38,245 nt of DNA. Origin: Flavobacteriales bacterium. Its GTDB lineage: Bacteria; Bacteroidota; Bacteroidia; Flavobacteriales_D; Parvicellaceae. A program made the translations under genes and the position numbers. This document shows positions 20,463-30,966 of this stretch, one piece after another; position 1 is the first letter of the stretch; the number at the start of each line of letters is the position of its first letter. The notes under the pieces were generated by a model that had not been told where the DNA came from, did not search any database, and saw only the letters and a program-made list of their open reading frames with translations. Location of the stretch: NCBI GenBank assembly GCA_016780365.1, contig JADHMB010000012.1, forward strand, positions 1 to 38,245, in the 5' to 3' direction.

Positions 20463-20579
20463 CCTCAATTTTTGAGCGAATTTACATTTTAATAATTAAT
20501 CTAAGTGTTCTGTTAATTTGAACTTGAAATAATATGTTATAATTTATCAACATTGGACTCTAAGTAATATAAATTATGT

Positions 20580-22118
<1,539 letters not shown>

Positions 22119-22127
22119 AAATTCATT

Positions 22128-22361
22128 ATGGATGTTCAAATAATTACACCAGATAAATCTCTTTATGATGGGAAAGCTGACTTAGTTAACGTTCCAGGTA
22201 CTTCGGGTTCTATTGGTATTTTAAATAATCACGCTCCTTTAGTTTCTTCTCTTTCAAAAGGCGAAGTAAGAATTGTTCTCAATGACAAAGAAGAAATATT
22301 TAATATTGACGGAGGAGTTGTTGAAGTTATGAAAAATAAGGTGGTTGTTTTAGCGTCTTGA
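22128..22361 (+). CDS. atpC: F1F0 ATP synthase subunit epsilon (short form)
   Basis: A 77-residue epsilon subunit starting 9 bases after atpD. It contains the N-terminal beta-sandwich only: MDVQIITPDKSLYDG, GSIGILNNHAPLVSSLSKG and FNIDGGVVEVMKNKVVVLA. The C-terminal helical hairpin found in the roughly 135-residue epsilon of other bacteria is absent, which matches the short epsilon of this phylum rather than a truncation. The stop is one base from the stop of convergent rnhB. Confidence 0.95.
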   Translation: MDVQIITPDKSLYDGKADLVNVPGTSGSIGILNNHAPLVSSLSKGEVRIVLNDKEEIFNIDGGVVEVMKNKVVVLAS

Positions 22362-22362
22362 T

Positions 22363-22938
22363 TTAAGTTAATTTGAAACTTTTTCTGTGGTGTTTTGTTA
22401 TTCCAAACTCAGAAATTGCATTTTTATGTTTTTTAGTAGGATAACCTTTATTTTGATCCCATAAATATTCTGGAAAACTAATCGAAAGTTTTTTCATTAT
22501 TTCATCTCTTTTTGTTTTTGCAATTATAGATGCAGCAGCAATATTCATATACTTTCCATCTCCTTTAATAATGCAGGTATGGTCTATTTTTGGATATGGG
22601 TTGAACTTATTTCCATCAATTGCTAAATGACTGGGTTTATCAGCTAGATTTTTTATTGCAAGGTGCATTGCAAGAAGAGAAGCTTGAAGAATATTTATTT
22701 TTTCAATTTTTCTTTCCTCCACAATGCCAATTCCAATTGCGATAGCATTTTTCACAATATCAATTCTTAATTCATTTCTATTTTTTTCAGAAATTTTTTT
22801 TGAATCATCAAGCTTTATGTTTTTATAGCCTCTAGGAAGAATAACTGCAGCAGCTACCACAGGTCCTGCTAGGCATCCTCTACCAGCTTCATCACAACCA
22901 GCTTCTGTAAAAGAAGTTAGAAAAGGTTTTAATTTCAA
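22363..22938 (-). CDS. rnhB: Ribonuclease HII
   Basis: Removes ribonucleotides from DNA by cutting the RNA strand of RNA-DNA hybrids. It has 191 residues. The signature GCDEAGRG at residues 14-21 holds the metal ligands Asp16 and Glu17. Other conserved blocks are AGPVVAAAVILP, LDDSKKISEKNR and HLAIDGNKF. No in-frame ATG precedes the signature. The start is therefore taken as the TTG at 22936-22938, which overlaps the glyS stop as TTGA. Confidence 0.93.
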   Translation of the reverse strand: MKLKPFLTSFTEAGCDEAGRGCLAGPVVAAAVILPRGYKNIKLDDSKKISEKNRNELRIDIVKNAIAIGIGIVEERKIEKINILQASLLAMHLAIKNLADKPSHLAIDGNKFNPYPKIDHTCIIKGDGKYMNIAAASIIAKTKRDEIMKKLSISFPEYLWDQNKGYPTKKHKNAISEFGITKHHRKSFKLT

Positions 22939-24461
22939 AATAGTAGATTCATATTCACTTTAGAATCTATAAAATTAGATAATTCACTTATTTTTATTCT
23001 TTCTTGATTCATAGAGTCTCTTTCTCTAACCGTTACAGAATTATCTTCTATGGATTCGTAGTCAACGGTAATGCAAAAAGGGGTTCCTAGAGCATCGTTT
23101 CTTCTATACCTTTTTCCAATAGAATCTTTTTCGTCGTAAGCACAGTTACAAATAGATTTTAAATCGTTAAATATTTCTTTGGCTTTTTCAGAAAGACCAT
23201 CTTTTTTAACAAGAGGAAGAACAGCTGCTTTATTAGGTGCTAAGCTAAAGGGTAGGGCAAGTATTGTTCGAGAAGTTCCGTCTTCAAGTGTTTCTTCTTT
23301 CAAGCTGTAAGACATTAGAGCTAAGAACATTCTGTCCAGACCAATTGATGTTTCAACAACATATGGAATGTAACTTTCGTTTTTTTCAGGATCAAAATAT
23401 CTAATTTTTTTCTTAGACAATTCTTCGTGTTGTTTTAAATCAAAATCTGTTCTTGAATGAATCCCCTCTAGTTCTTTAAATCCAAAAGGAAATTTAAATT
23501 CAATATCGCATGCTGCATCTGCGTAATGGGCAAGTTTTACATGGTCATGAAACCTTAAATAATCTTCTGGAATACCTAAAGATTTATGCCACTTCATTCT
23601 AGTTTCTTTCCAATGTTCGTACCACTTTTGTTGAGTTCCGGGAGTGATGAAGAATTGCATTTCCATTTGTTCAAACTCTCTCATTCTAAAAATAAATTGT
23701 CTTGCAATGATTTCGTTTCTAAAAGCTTTACCAATTTGGGCGATACCAAAAGGTATTTTCTTTCTACCAGTTTTCTGAACATTTAGATAGTTGACAAATA
23801 TTCCCTGAGCAGTTTCAGGTCTAAGAAAAATACTTGTTGATTCACCAGAAACAGATCCTAAGTCGGTTTGAAACATTAGGTTAAATTGTCTAACACTGGT
23901 CCAATTTTTAGACCCGCTTACCGGGCATATTATCCCCAATTCTATTATAAGATCATATATAGCAGACAGATCCTCACTATTAAAAGCTTTATCCATTTTA
24001 ATTTTAATGTCGCTTTTATCTCTTTCTCTCCTCAAGACATTTGGATTGGTTTCTCTAAAGGTTTTTTCATTAAAATCTTCTCCAAACCTTTTTTTAGCTT
24101 TTTTTATTTCTTTTTCTATTTTCCCTTCAATTTTAAGAATATGATCTTCAATGAGAATATCGGCTCTATATCTTTTTTTAGAATCCTTGTTGTCAATTAG
24201 CGGATCATTAAATGCATCAATATGTCCAGAAGCTTTCCAAGTATTGGGATGCATAAAAATGGCAGCATCAATTCCAACAATATTTTCATGCATTTGAACC
24301 ATTGAACGCCACCAGTACTTTTTAATATTGTTTTTAAGCTCTACACCATTTTGTCCGTAATCATAAGTTGCACTCAGTCCGTCGTAAATCTCACTACTGG
24401 GAAATATGAATCCAAATTCTTTGGAGTGGCTAATTATTTTTTTGAAATGTTCTTCTGTCAT
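22935..24461 (-). CDS. glyS: Glycyl-tRNA synthetase, alpha2 (eukaryote/archaeal) type
   Basis: Charges tRNA-Gly. The 508-residue single polypeptide is the homodimeric type, not the alpha-beta heterotetramer of E. coli. The N-terminus FGFIFPSSEIYDGLSATYDYG is diagnostic and is followed by MHPNTWKASGH. Class II motif 2 is AQIGKAFRNE with FRMREFEQMEMQ, and motif 3 is ETSIGLDRMFLAL. The C-terminal anticodon-binding domain begins near APNKAAVLPLV. The ATG at 24459-24461 gives a standard N-terminus. Confidence 0.97.
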   Translation of the reverse strand: MTEEHFKKIISHSKEFGFIFPSSEIYDGLSATYDYGQNGVELKNNIKKYWWRSMVQMHENIVGIDAAIFMHPNTWKASGHIDAFNDPLIDNKDSKKRYRADILIEDHILKIEGKIEKEIKKAKKRFGEDFNEKTFRETNPNVLRRERDKSDIKIKMDKAFNSEDLSAIYDLIIELGIICPVSGSKNWTSVRQFNLMFQTDLGSVSGESTSIFLRPETAQGIFVNYLNVQKTGRKKIPFGIAQIGKAFRNEIIARQFIFRMREFEQMEMQFFITPGTQQKWYEHWKETRMKWHKSLGIPEDYLRFHDHVKLAHYADAACDIEFKFPFGFKELEGIHSRTDFDLKQHEELSKKKIRYFDPEKNESYIPYVVETSIGLDRMFLALMSYSLKEETLEDGTSRTILALPFSLAPNKAAVLPLVKKDGLSEKAKEIFNDLKSICNCAYDEKDSIGKRYRRNDALGTPFCITVDYESIEDNSVTVRERDSMNQERIKISELSNFIDSKVNMNLLF

Positions 24462-24489
24462 CTTCGTTCTTAATTGGTAAGAGTTAACA

Positions 24490-24497
24490 CAAAAATA
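24490..24497 (-). promoter_or_regulatory. Bacteroidota -7 promoter box for glyS
   Basis: On the minus strand this reads TATTTTTG, a match to TAnnTTTG, ending 28 bases before the glyS ATG. No clear -33 TTTG is seen. The 95-base gap also has to hold the promoter of the divergent DUF3109 gene. Confidence 0.5.
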
Positions 24498-24556
24498 GAA
24501 CTTCCGCTGAAAGGGTTATATTTAAATTTTAAAAATTATAAAGTTTTATAGTTAAT

Positions 24557-25135
24557 ATGGTAGAAATCGAAGATAAAATCATTTCTGATGAGCTTTTTGA
24601 AAAAAAGTTTGTCTGTGATTTGCAAAAGTGCAAAGGTGGGTGTTGTGTGGAGGGAGATTCTGGTGCACCTTTAAAGTCTAAGGAGATAAAAGAAATTGCC
24701 ACAAATCTTTCAATTATTAAATCTGAAATGTCTACAAAAGGTCTAAATGCGATTAAAAACAATGATTTTCATTATGTAGATTCCGATGGAGACAAGGTGA
24801 CTAAATTAGTAGATGGTAAAGAATGTGTTTTTGTTGTTTTTGATAAAAATAATATTGCCAAATGTTCTATAGAGTCAGCCTACAGAAAAAACAAAATAAA
24901 TGTCAATAAACCTATTAGCTGTCATTTATATCCTGTTAGGGTTAAAAAATACGATTCTTTCACAGCTGTAAATGTTGATAGTTGGCATGTTTGTAAGCCC
25001 GCATGTGAATGTGGAACTGAACTAAATGTACCAGTGTTTAAATTTTTAAAAGATGCAATTGTAAGATCCTGGGGTTTAGATTTTTTCCACCATTTAGATT
25101 CTGTCTACAATGAGTTTTTTAATAAAAAAAATTAA
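24557..25135 (+). CDS. DUF3109-family Cys-rich protein
   Basis: A 192-residue cytoplasmic protein of the DUF3109 family. It has many cysteines in the spacing typical of that family: Cys20, Cys25, Cys29 and Cys30 in the block CDLQKCKGGCC, then DGKECVF, AKCSIESAY, PISCHLYP and HVCKPACECG. This pattern suggests a metal or Fe-S site; the function is not established. No signal peptide or membrane segment is visible. It is divergent from glyS and separated from nrdB by a 426-base gap. Confidence 0.85.
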   Translation: MVEIEDKIISDELFEKKFVCDLQKCKGGCCVEGDSGAPLKSKEIKEIATNLSIIKSEMSTKGLNAIKNNDFHYVDSDGDKVTKLVDGKECVFVVFDKNNIAKCSIESAYRKNKINVNKPISCHLYPVRVKKYDSFTAVNVDSWHVCKPACECGTELNVPVFKFLKDAIVRSWGLDFFHHLDSVYNEFFNKKN

Positions 25136-25302
25136 AATAATATTCCGAAAAATCCTTACTGTGCAGCTTATAATTCTATTGTTCTATTATGTTTAAAACA
25201 TTGTTGTTATTAACACGCGATTTTTAATAAAGATTTCTACACAAAGGCTGAATATTAGACATCAAAAATTAACTTTAAATTGCTTTAAATACGTTCTTTT
25301 AG

Positions 25303-25368
25303 TGTCAATATTTGTCAATCGTTTTGACTTTCAACAAGTTAACAAGTTTTAATTTTGATTTGTTGAAA
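25303..25368. repeat. Cluster of short direct and inverted repeats upstream of the nrdB promoter
   Basis: TGTCAAT occurs at 25303-25309 and 25313-25319, exactly 10 bases apart. GTCAA (25314-25318) and TTGAC (25324-25328) form a dyad. AACAAGTT is repeated in tandem at 25333-25348. TTTCAACAA (25329-25337) and TTGTTGAAA (25360-25368) form a perfect 9-base inverted repeat with 22 bases between. Possible operator sites; the binding protein is unknown. Confidence 0.5.
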
Positions 25369-25394
25369 ACTATTAAAAATGTTAGGTGTTTTTT

Positions 25395-25426
25395 TTTGTC
25401 AGACCTAGGATTATTTCTAATTTTTG
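25395..25426 (+). promoter_or_regulatory. Candidate promoter for nrdBA
   Basis: TTTG at 25395-25398, a 19-base spacer and TAATTTTTG at 25418-25426. The spacing is ideal for a Bacteroidota promoter; the -7 box has one extra T. Transcription would start near 25432. Confidence 0.45.
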
Positions 25427-25561
25427 TATTCCACTAAAATTTGTTTTTTAGCTAGGCACCCAAAACGTATTTTTTTAATGACATTCTTCAAAAACTCATT
25501 GTTTTTTTAGAAGTTTTTTGGCTTTAATATTTACGTTTTTGATTAAAATTTAACAATTAAT

Positions 25562-26608
25562 ATGGATAAAAATACTACTACAAAAGATACAAGTTCAGTT
25601 AAAATCGATCTTGAAAAAGATTTGGATACTAAAATAACTGTTGAAGAACCAATTCTAAAAGAAAATCCAAACAGATTTGTGCTTTTCCCAATTCAACACA
25701 ATGATATTTGGGAAATGTATAAAAAACAAGAAGCTAGTATTTGGACTGCAGAGGAATTGGATTTATCTCCTGATTTAGTGGATTGGGAATCTAAACTTAA
25801 CGATGACGAGCGTTTTTTCATTAAACATGTACTTGCGTTTTTTGCTGCCTCAGACGGGATTGTCAATGAAAACCTAGCAGAAAATTTCCTAAGTGAAGTC
25901 CAGTACACAGAAGCCAAGTTTTTTTATGGGTTTCAGGTAATGATGGAGAATATTCACTCTGAAACTTATTCCTTGCTTATTGATACTTACATAAAAGATA
26001 CTAAAGAAAAAAATTATTTGTTCAATGCAATTGAAACTTTTGAGCCAGTAAAGAAAAAGGCTGATTGGGCTATGAGATGGATTGACAATGGTTCTTACGC
26101 GGAACGTTTAATTTCTTTTGCAGCTGTAGAAGGTATTTTCTTTTCAGGATCTTTTTGTTCTATTTTTTGGTTGAAGAAAAGAGGCTTAATGCCGGGTTTA
26201 ACTTTTTCTAATGAGTTGATTTCAAGAGACGAGGGCTTACATTGTGATTTTGCTTGTATGCTTTATAACAACCATTTAGTCAATAAATTACCTAAGGAAC
26301 AGGTCCAGAAAATAATAGCTGACGCTGTTGAAATTGAAAAAGAATTCGTAACAGAATCATTACCCGTAAGATTAATTGGAATGAATTCAGACTTAATGTC
26401 TCAATATATTGAGTTCGTTGCCGATAGGTTACTTACGGAGTTGGGTAATGATAAAATTTACAATACTTCAAATCCTTTTGATTTTATGGATATGATTAAT
26501 CTGCAAGGAAAAACTAACTTTTTTGAAAAAAGAGTGGGTGAATATCAAAAAGCAGGCGTGTTGAATAACGAAAATAATACCACCTTTAGTTTAGACTCAG
26601 ATTTTTAA
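25562..26608 (+). CDS. nrdB: Ribonucleotide reductase class I, radical-generating beta subunit
   Basis: Houses the dinuclear metal site that generates the radical for deoxyribonucleotide synthesis. It has 348 residues. The metal ligands are visible as Asp98 ([12 protein letters not shown]), Glu129 and His132 ([10 protein letters not shown]), Glu190, Glu224 and His227 ([10 protein letters not shown]). The radical Tyr position is Tyr136, in HSETY. The C-terminal tail ends SLDSDF, close to the eukaryotic R2 tail (FTLDADF) that docks on the large subunit. No N-terminal ATP-cone is present, unlike the NrdB described from some flavobacteria. nrdA follows after 21 bases. Confidence 0.96.
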   Translation: MDKNTTTKDTSSVKIDLEKDLDTKITVEEPILKENPNRFVLFPIQHNDIWEMYKKQEASIWTAEELDLSPDLVDWESKLNDDERFFIKHVLAFFAASDGIVNENLAENFLSEVQYTEAKFFYGFQVMMENIHSETYSLLIDTYIKDTKEKNYLFNAIETFEPVKKKADWAMRWIDNGSYAERLISFAAVEGIFFSGSFCSIFWLKKRGLMPGLTFSNELISRDEGLHCDFACMLYNNHLVNKLPKEQVQKIIADAVEIEKEFVTESLPVRLIGMNSDLMSQYIEFVADRLLTELGNDKIYNTSNPFDFMDMINLQGKTNFFEKRVGEYQKAGVLNNENNTTFSLDSDF

Positions 26609-26629
26609 AAACCATTATAATTAGATAGT

Positions 26630-28945
26630 ATGTACGTAGTTAAAAGAGACGGAAGAAAAGAAGCAGTAAAGTTTGATAAAATAACAGCTAGAATTAAAAA
26701 GCTTTGTTATGGATTAAATCCTTTAGTAGCACCTGAAAAAGTTGCTATGAAGGTGATTGAAGGTCTTTTTGACGGAGTTACTACTAGTGAATTGGATAAT
26801 TTAGCAGCCGAGGTTGCAGCAACCAATACAATAACTCATCCTGATTACGCACTTTTAGCTTCTCGTATTGCTGTTTCAAATTTACATAAGAATACAAAGA
26901 AGTCATTTTCAGATACCGTTACAGATCTTTATGAATACATAGACCCAAAAACTAATGAAAAAGCACCACTTATTTCTGACGAGGTTTATAAAATCGTTAA
27001 AAAAAATTCAGATGTTTTAGACTCTACTATTATTTATGATAGGGATTTCAGATACGATTTCTTTGGGTTTAAAACTTTAGAAAGATCTTATTTATTGAAG
27101 TTAAAAGGTCAAGTTGCTGAGCGACCACAGCAAATGATAATGAGAGTTGCAGTAGGTATACATAAAGACGATTTAGATGCAGCAATTGAAACTTACAATT
27201 ATATGAGTGAAGGATGGTTTACCCATGCAACACCTACTTTATTTAATTCTGGCACACCCAAACCTCAAATGTCTTCGTGTTTTTTACTTGCAACAAAAGA
27301 GGATAGTATTCCAGGTATTTACGATACGTTAAAGCAATGTGCTCAAATTTCTCAATCTGCCGGTGGTATAGGACTTTCTATCCACGATATTAGAGCTACT
27401 GGTTCTTACATAAAAGGAACCAATGGTACTTCCAATGGAATAGTTCCTATGCTAAGAGTATTTAACGATACTGCTAGGTATGTAGATCAGGGTGGTGGAA
27501 AAAGAAAAGGATCTTTTGCAATATATATTGAACCTTGGCATGCAGATGTTTTTGACTTCTTAGATCTCAGGAAAAATCATGGTAAAGAAGAGCAAAGAGC
27601 AAGAGATTTGTTTTACGCTTTATGGACACCAGATTTATTTATGCAAAGAGTTGAGGAAAATGGTGACTGGACTTTAATGTGTCCACACGAATGTCCAGGT
27701 TTGTCAGATACACATGGAAAGAAATTTGAGAAACTCTACAAAAAATATGAGTCTGAGGGGAAAGGTAGAAAAACAATTAAAGCACAGGAATTGTGGTTCA
27801 AAATTTTAGAAAGCCAAATAGAGACTGGAACACCATATATGCTTTATAAGGATGCTGCCAACGAAAAATCCAATCAAAAGAATTTAGGAACTATAAAATC
27901 TTCTAATTTATGCACGGAGATTATCGAATATACATCTCCAGATGAAGTTGCTGTATGTAATTTAGCCTCTATAGCATTGCCAAAATTCGTTATTGACGGT
28001 AAGTTTGATTTTGAAAAATTATTTAAAGTTACTTACAGAGTAACTAGAAACTTAGATAAAGTAATTGATGCCAACTATTATCCAGTCCCTGAGGCAAGAA
28101 ATTCTAACATGAGACACCGTCCTATTGGGATTGGCGTTCAGGGTTTAGCAGACGCATTTATTTTAATGAGACAAGCTTTTGAATCTGAAGAAGCTAGACA
28201 ACTAAATAAAGATATTTTCGAAACAATCTATTATGCTGCACTTACAGCATCTAAAGACCTAGCTATAGAAAAAGGACCGTATGAATCTTATAAAGGTTCA
28301 CCTGTCTCTCAAGGAATATTACAATTTGATATGTGGAATGTTAAACCTTCTGACAGATGGGAATGGGATTTGTTACGTGAAGAAATTCAAAAAAATGGAG
28401 TAAGAAATTCTCTATTATTAGCTCCTATGCCAACAGCATCTACTGCTCAAATACTTGGTAACAACGAATGTTTTGAACCTTACACTTCAAATATTTATAC
28501 AAGAAGAGTATTGTCTGGAGAATTTATTATTGTCAATAAGCATTTACTAAGAGACTTAGTTAAGTTAGGAATTTGGGACGATCGTCTTAAAAACAAACTA
28601 ATGGCATCCAACGGCTCCATACAAAATATTGATGAAATTCCTGATAATATTAAAAACCTATATAAAACTGCCTGGGAAATATCTCAAAAGGTTTTATTGG
28701 ATATGGCAGCAGACAGGGGTGCATTTATCGATCAATCACAATCACTTAATATTTTCATGGAGAACGCCAATTTTGCTAAACTAACTTCAATGCATTTTTA
28801 TGGTTGGAAAGCAGGACTTAAAACAGGAATGTATTATTTGAGAACCAAGTCTGCAACTGACGCTATTAAGTTTACTCTAGACAAAGAAGCAATGTCTGAA
28901 CCAGTTGCTAAAAATGAAGAAACAGTTGAAGTAACTAAGAAGTAA
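26630..28945 (+). CDS. nrdA: Ribonucleotide reductase class I, catalytic alpha subunit
   Basis: Reduces ribonucleoside diphosphates to deoxy forms. It has 771 residues. The N-terminal ATP-cone (residues 1 to about 90, starting [18 protein letters not shown]) is the allosteric activity site. The catalytic core is complete: Cys217 in MSSCFLL, Cys443 in VAVCNLAS, the thiyl-radical Cys428 with Asn426 and Glu430 in SSNLCTEI, and the Tyr735-Tyr736 pair in GMYYLR. The tail after this pair is 35 residues, about the usual length, but contains no cysteine. Most NrdA proteins carry a Cys pair there that re-reduces the active site. The stop is in good sequence, and no nearby frame restores a CxxC. Confidence 0.96.
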   Translation: MYVVKRDGRKEAVKFDKITARIKKLCYGLNPLVAPEKVAMKVIEGLFDGVTTSELDNLAAEVAATNTITHPDYALLASRIAVSNLHKNTKKSFSDTVTDLYEYIDPKTNEKAPLISDEVYKIVKKNSDVLDSTIIYDRDFRYDFFGFKTLERSYLLKLKGQVAERPQQMIMRVAVGIHKDDLDAAIETYNYMSEGWFTHATPTLFNSGTPKPQMSSCFLLATKEDSIPGIYDTLKQCAQISQSAGGIGLSIHDIRATGSYIKGTNGTSNGIVPMLRVFNDTARYVDQGGGKRKGSFAIYIEPWHADVFDFLDLRKNHGKEEQRARDLFYALWTPDLFMQRVEENGDWTLMCPHECPGLSDTHGKKFEKLYKKYESEGKGRKTIKAQELWFKILESQIETGTPYMLYKDAANEKSNQKNLGTIKSSNLCTEIIEYTSPDEVAVCNLASIALPKFVIDGKFDFEKLFKVTYRVTRNLDKVIDANYYPVPEARNSNMRHRPIGIGVQGLADAFILMRQAFESEEARQLNKDIFETIYYAALTASKDLAIEKGPYESYKGSPVSQGILQFDMWNVKPSDRWEWDLLREEIQKNGVRNSLLLAPMPTASTAQILGNNECFEPYTSNIYTRRVLSGEFIIVNKHLLRDLVKLGIWDDRLKNKLMASNGSIQNIDEIPDNIKNLYKTAWEISQKVLLDMAADRGAFIDQSQSLNIFMENANFAKLTSMHFYGWKAGLKTGMYYLRTKSATDAIKFTLDKEAMSEPVAKNEETVEVTKK

Positions 28946-29017
28946 GATAATCTCTGTTCTCTGTTACAATTTGAAAGGTTTAAAGTTTCTAATTAATCTC
29001 ATTTTATAAGTTTTACA

Positions 29018-29887
29018 ATGAGTTGGCAAATTTATATTCTTAGGTTTTACTTTAAATCTATTTCTTTATTTATTCCAAAATTTGCTGGCTTAAATGCATT
29101 CAAACTATTCCAAAAAGTAAGAATTAAAACCATAAAAAAAAGAGAGGAGGGGTTTTATAAAGAAGTCCATCACTTTAAAGTTGGTTCACCAAAAGAAGAT
29201 CTACTATGTTACGAAATAGGATCGGAAAATAAGAACCTAGTTTTTTTATTACATGGTTGGGAATCGAATGCTGGTAGCCTTTCTAAATTTGCTTTTCAAT
29301 TGTCTAAGAATAACTACAGAGTCATCAGTTTTGACTTGCCTGGTCATGCAAAATACCAATCTAATTACACCAACTTAATAGAGTGTAGAGAAGCCTTTTC
29401 CAAGGTTATAGAATGTATAAAACCTGATAAACCTTTCAGCGTGATTGCTCACTCATTTGGCTCAGCAGTTTGTACTTATACTTTGTCAAAATTGAACTAT
29501 AAATTAGATAAACTTGTTTTTTTAACTTCCCCAAATTCCATTTTAGAAATTTTTAAAGACTTTAAGAATTTAATAGGTTTATCCAATCATTCCTTTACAT
29601 ATTTTCTTCAGAAAGCAAATTTATTAGCAAATGAAGAAATCAAAAATATTAATATAGACGAAAAATTAAAACTAATAGATTTTTCAAAATTGCTTTTGAT
29701 TCATGACGAATATGATAAAATTATTCCATTTAAAAATTCCGAAGAGATTCTGAAAATGAACTCAGAAAATACACGGCTAATTAAATATTCTAAAATAGGC
29801 CATTATAAAATGTTGTGGAATGATAAAGTTTTAGGGGAAACAGTAAATTTTTTAATTAACAAAAAAAAGGCACCCGAAGGTGCCTAG
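29018..29887 (+). CDS. Alpha/beta-fold hydrolase
   Basis: A 289-residue hydrolase with a complete apparent triad. The oxyanion-hole motif LLHGWES is at residues 77-83, the nucleophile Ser146 is in AHSFGSA, the acid is Asp230 or Asp233 in IHDEYDKIIP, and the base is His262 in GHYKM. The hydrophobic first 25 residues may be a membrane-facing helix rather than a cleaved signal. The substrate is unknown; esterase or lipase activity is a guess from the fold. It follows nrdA after 72 bases, and its last codons are part of a minus-strand terminator hairpin. Confidence 0.85.
   Translation: MSWQIYILRFYFKSISLFIPKFAGLNAFKLFQKVRIKTIKKREEGFYKEVHHFKVGSPKEDLLCYEIGSENKNLVFLLHGWESNAGSLSKFAFQLSKNNYRVISFDLPGHAKYQSNYTNLIECREAFSKVIECIKPDKPFSVIAHSFGSAVCTYTLSKLNYKLDKLVFLTSPNSILEIFKDFKNLIGLSNHSFTYFLQKANLLANEEIKNINIDEKLKLIDFSKLLLIHDEYDKIIPFKNSEEILKMNSENTRLIKYSKIGHYKMLWNDKVLGETVNFLINKKKAPEGA
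29861..29885 (-). terminator. Intrinsic terminator of the fumC-SPFH operon, inside the opposing gene
   Basis: AGGCACC (29868-29874), loop CGAA, GGTGCCT (29879-29885) form a perfect 7-bp stem. On the minus strand the stem is followed by a T run (29867-29861), so it terminates the SPFH gene transcript. The same bases code for the last residues of the plus-strand hydrolase. Confidence 0.85.
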
Positions 29888-29926
29888 AAAACTATAAACA
29901 ATTCAAACGATTTATTTACAGTGTAA

Positions 29927-30787
29927 TTATTTTAATCCTTTAATTACAGATGTTCCTGCTCCAAAAACATTGTCCTGGCCATAAGGAGAACCTTTTCCGT
30001 CTGCATAACCTTTCCATTTAACTAGCTCTATATAGTTTGGAGAACTAGTCAACTGCTGTTGTACCAATCTTATTTCTTCAGCTCTACCTTGAGCCCTTAA
30101 TATTGCTGCTGTTTTTTCTCCTTCAGCTTTCATGATTTCGGCATTTGCTAGATATTGTTGTTCTTCTTCTAACTCTTTAGCTTTTTGATTTCTTTGCTTT
30201 TGAGTTTCCTTTTCCGTAATGGCAACTTTTACATTTTCAGGTAAATTAACATCTGCAATTTCACAGAAATTATAAGAAATAAAATTTGCAGGAAATTCAG
30301 ATTGGAAAATAGTATCCATTTCTGTTTCTAGAGCTTCTCTTTTTGTAGAGTATATTTCCTCATAGGTATATCTGCCAATTACATCTTTAATAACTCCTCT
30401 TACTTTAGCGTCAATAAAAGAGCTCTCAAATGCCTTACCATGTTTTAAGTGCAATTTTGCTGTGTTATTTTGCATAGGATTATAATTTATAGTTACATCA
30501 ATTCCAATTTCCATCCCATTTTTTTCCATCACCTTAGAACTATAATTTCTACTTTGCTGAAGTATATTATAGGTAATCATTTCATTCCATGGTGCAATAA
30601 AAACCGTTCCTTCTGTGTAAACATTAGTTTGATCAATACCGCCTGTATATGGTCTGTATATAAAACCTTCTTCCCCAGGATTTACATCTGTCCATGACAT
30701 GAAAAATAAGGAGACTAGGATTATTCCTATCCCGCCAAATAAAGTTGTTTTTAAAATGTTTTTAGGTTCTATTTCTATTTCACTCAT
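29927..30787 (-). CDS. Prohibitin/SPFH (band 7) family membrane protein
   Basis: A 286-residue membrane-anchored scaffold protein. Residues 14-31 form a single transmembrane helix. The SPFH domain spans about 34-200, with the conserved NPGEEGFIYRPYTGG, the KNGMEIGIDVTINY strand and the prohibitin-like motif FCEIADVNLPENV. A Lys/Glu/Gln/Ala-rich coiled coil covers about 190-245 (KETQKQRNQKAKELEEEQQ). Such proteins oligomerise into ring- or cage-like membrane assemblies, often with a membrane protease; none is beside it here. Its ATG overlaps the stop of the 60-residue membrane protein by four bases. Confidence 0.93.
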   Translation of the reverse strand: MSEIEIEPKNILKTTLFGGIGIILVSLFFMSWTDVNPGEEGFIYRPYTGGIDQTNVYTEGTVFIAPWNEMITYNILQQSRNYSSKVMEKNGMEIGIDVTINYNPMQNNTAKLHLKHGKAFESSFIDAKVRGVIKDVIGRYTYEEIYSTKREALETEMDTIFQSEFPANFISYNFCEIADVNLPENVKVAITEKETQKQRNQKAKELEEEQQYLANAEIMKAEGEKTAAILRAQGRAEEIRLVQQQLTSSPNYIELVKWKGYADGKGSPYGQDNVFGAGTSVIKGLK

Positions 30788-30966
30788 GATTTTGGTTTAT
30801 TAATTATTGTTTTGTAAGTATTATATATTGCCAATATATTCAAAAACAGTGCCAAGATTTTTATAATTGGGTGTGTTCTAATTGCATACATAATGGTTAC
30901 CACAAAAAGCAGAGCTGCCAAAGTAACATTTAGAATTATACTTAAAATGTATCTATTATTATTCAT
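30784..30966 (-). CDS. Small (60-residue) two-helix membrane protein
   Basis: I do not recognise a family. Two predicted transmembrane helices are visible (about residues 7-29 and 33-52) with a short Arg-Thr-His turn, and the C-terminus is basic (NKPKS). The start ATG overlaps the fumC stop by one base (TAATG) and its stop overlaps the SPFH start by four (ATGA). These overlaps and the membrane character make it a real gene, coupled in translation to its neighbours. A role with the SPFH protein is an inference from position only. Confidence 0.8.
   Translation of the reverse strand: MNNNRYILSIILNVTLAALLFVVTIMYAIRTHPIIKILALFLNILAIYNTYKTIINKPKS

Larger units (their letters stand above)
25136..25561 (+). 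other. Long AT-rich non-coding region upstream of nrdBA
   Basis: No open frame of reasonable size, tRNA or conserved RNA that I recognise. It holds a cluster of short repeats at 25303-25368 and a near-consensus promoter at 25395-25426 that would give nrdB a leader of about 130 bases. The leader is T-rich with no obvious terminator hairpin. No clear NrdR box pair was seen by eye. Confidence 0.5.

Noticed and set aside
23886-24200. 104-residue plus-strand frame inside glyS
   Set aside because: It is Phe/Tyr-rich, antisense to a conserved gene and has no recognisable domain.
25189-25227. Tiny frame (12 codons) in the nrdB upstream region
   Set aside because: Too short, no recognisable start context, and the T-rich sequence gives such frames by chance.
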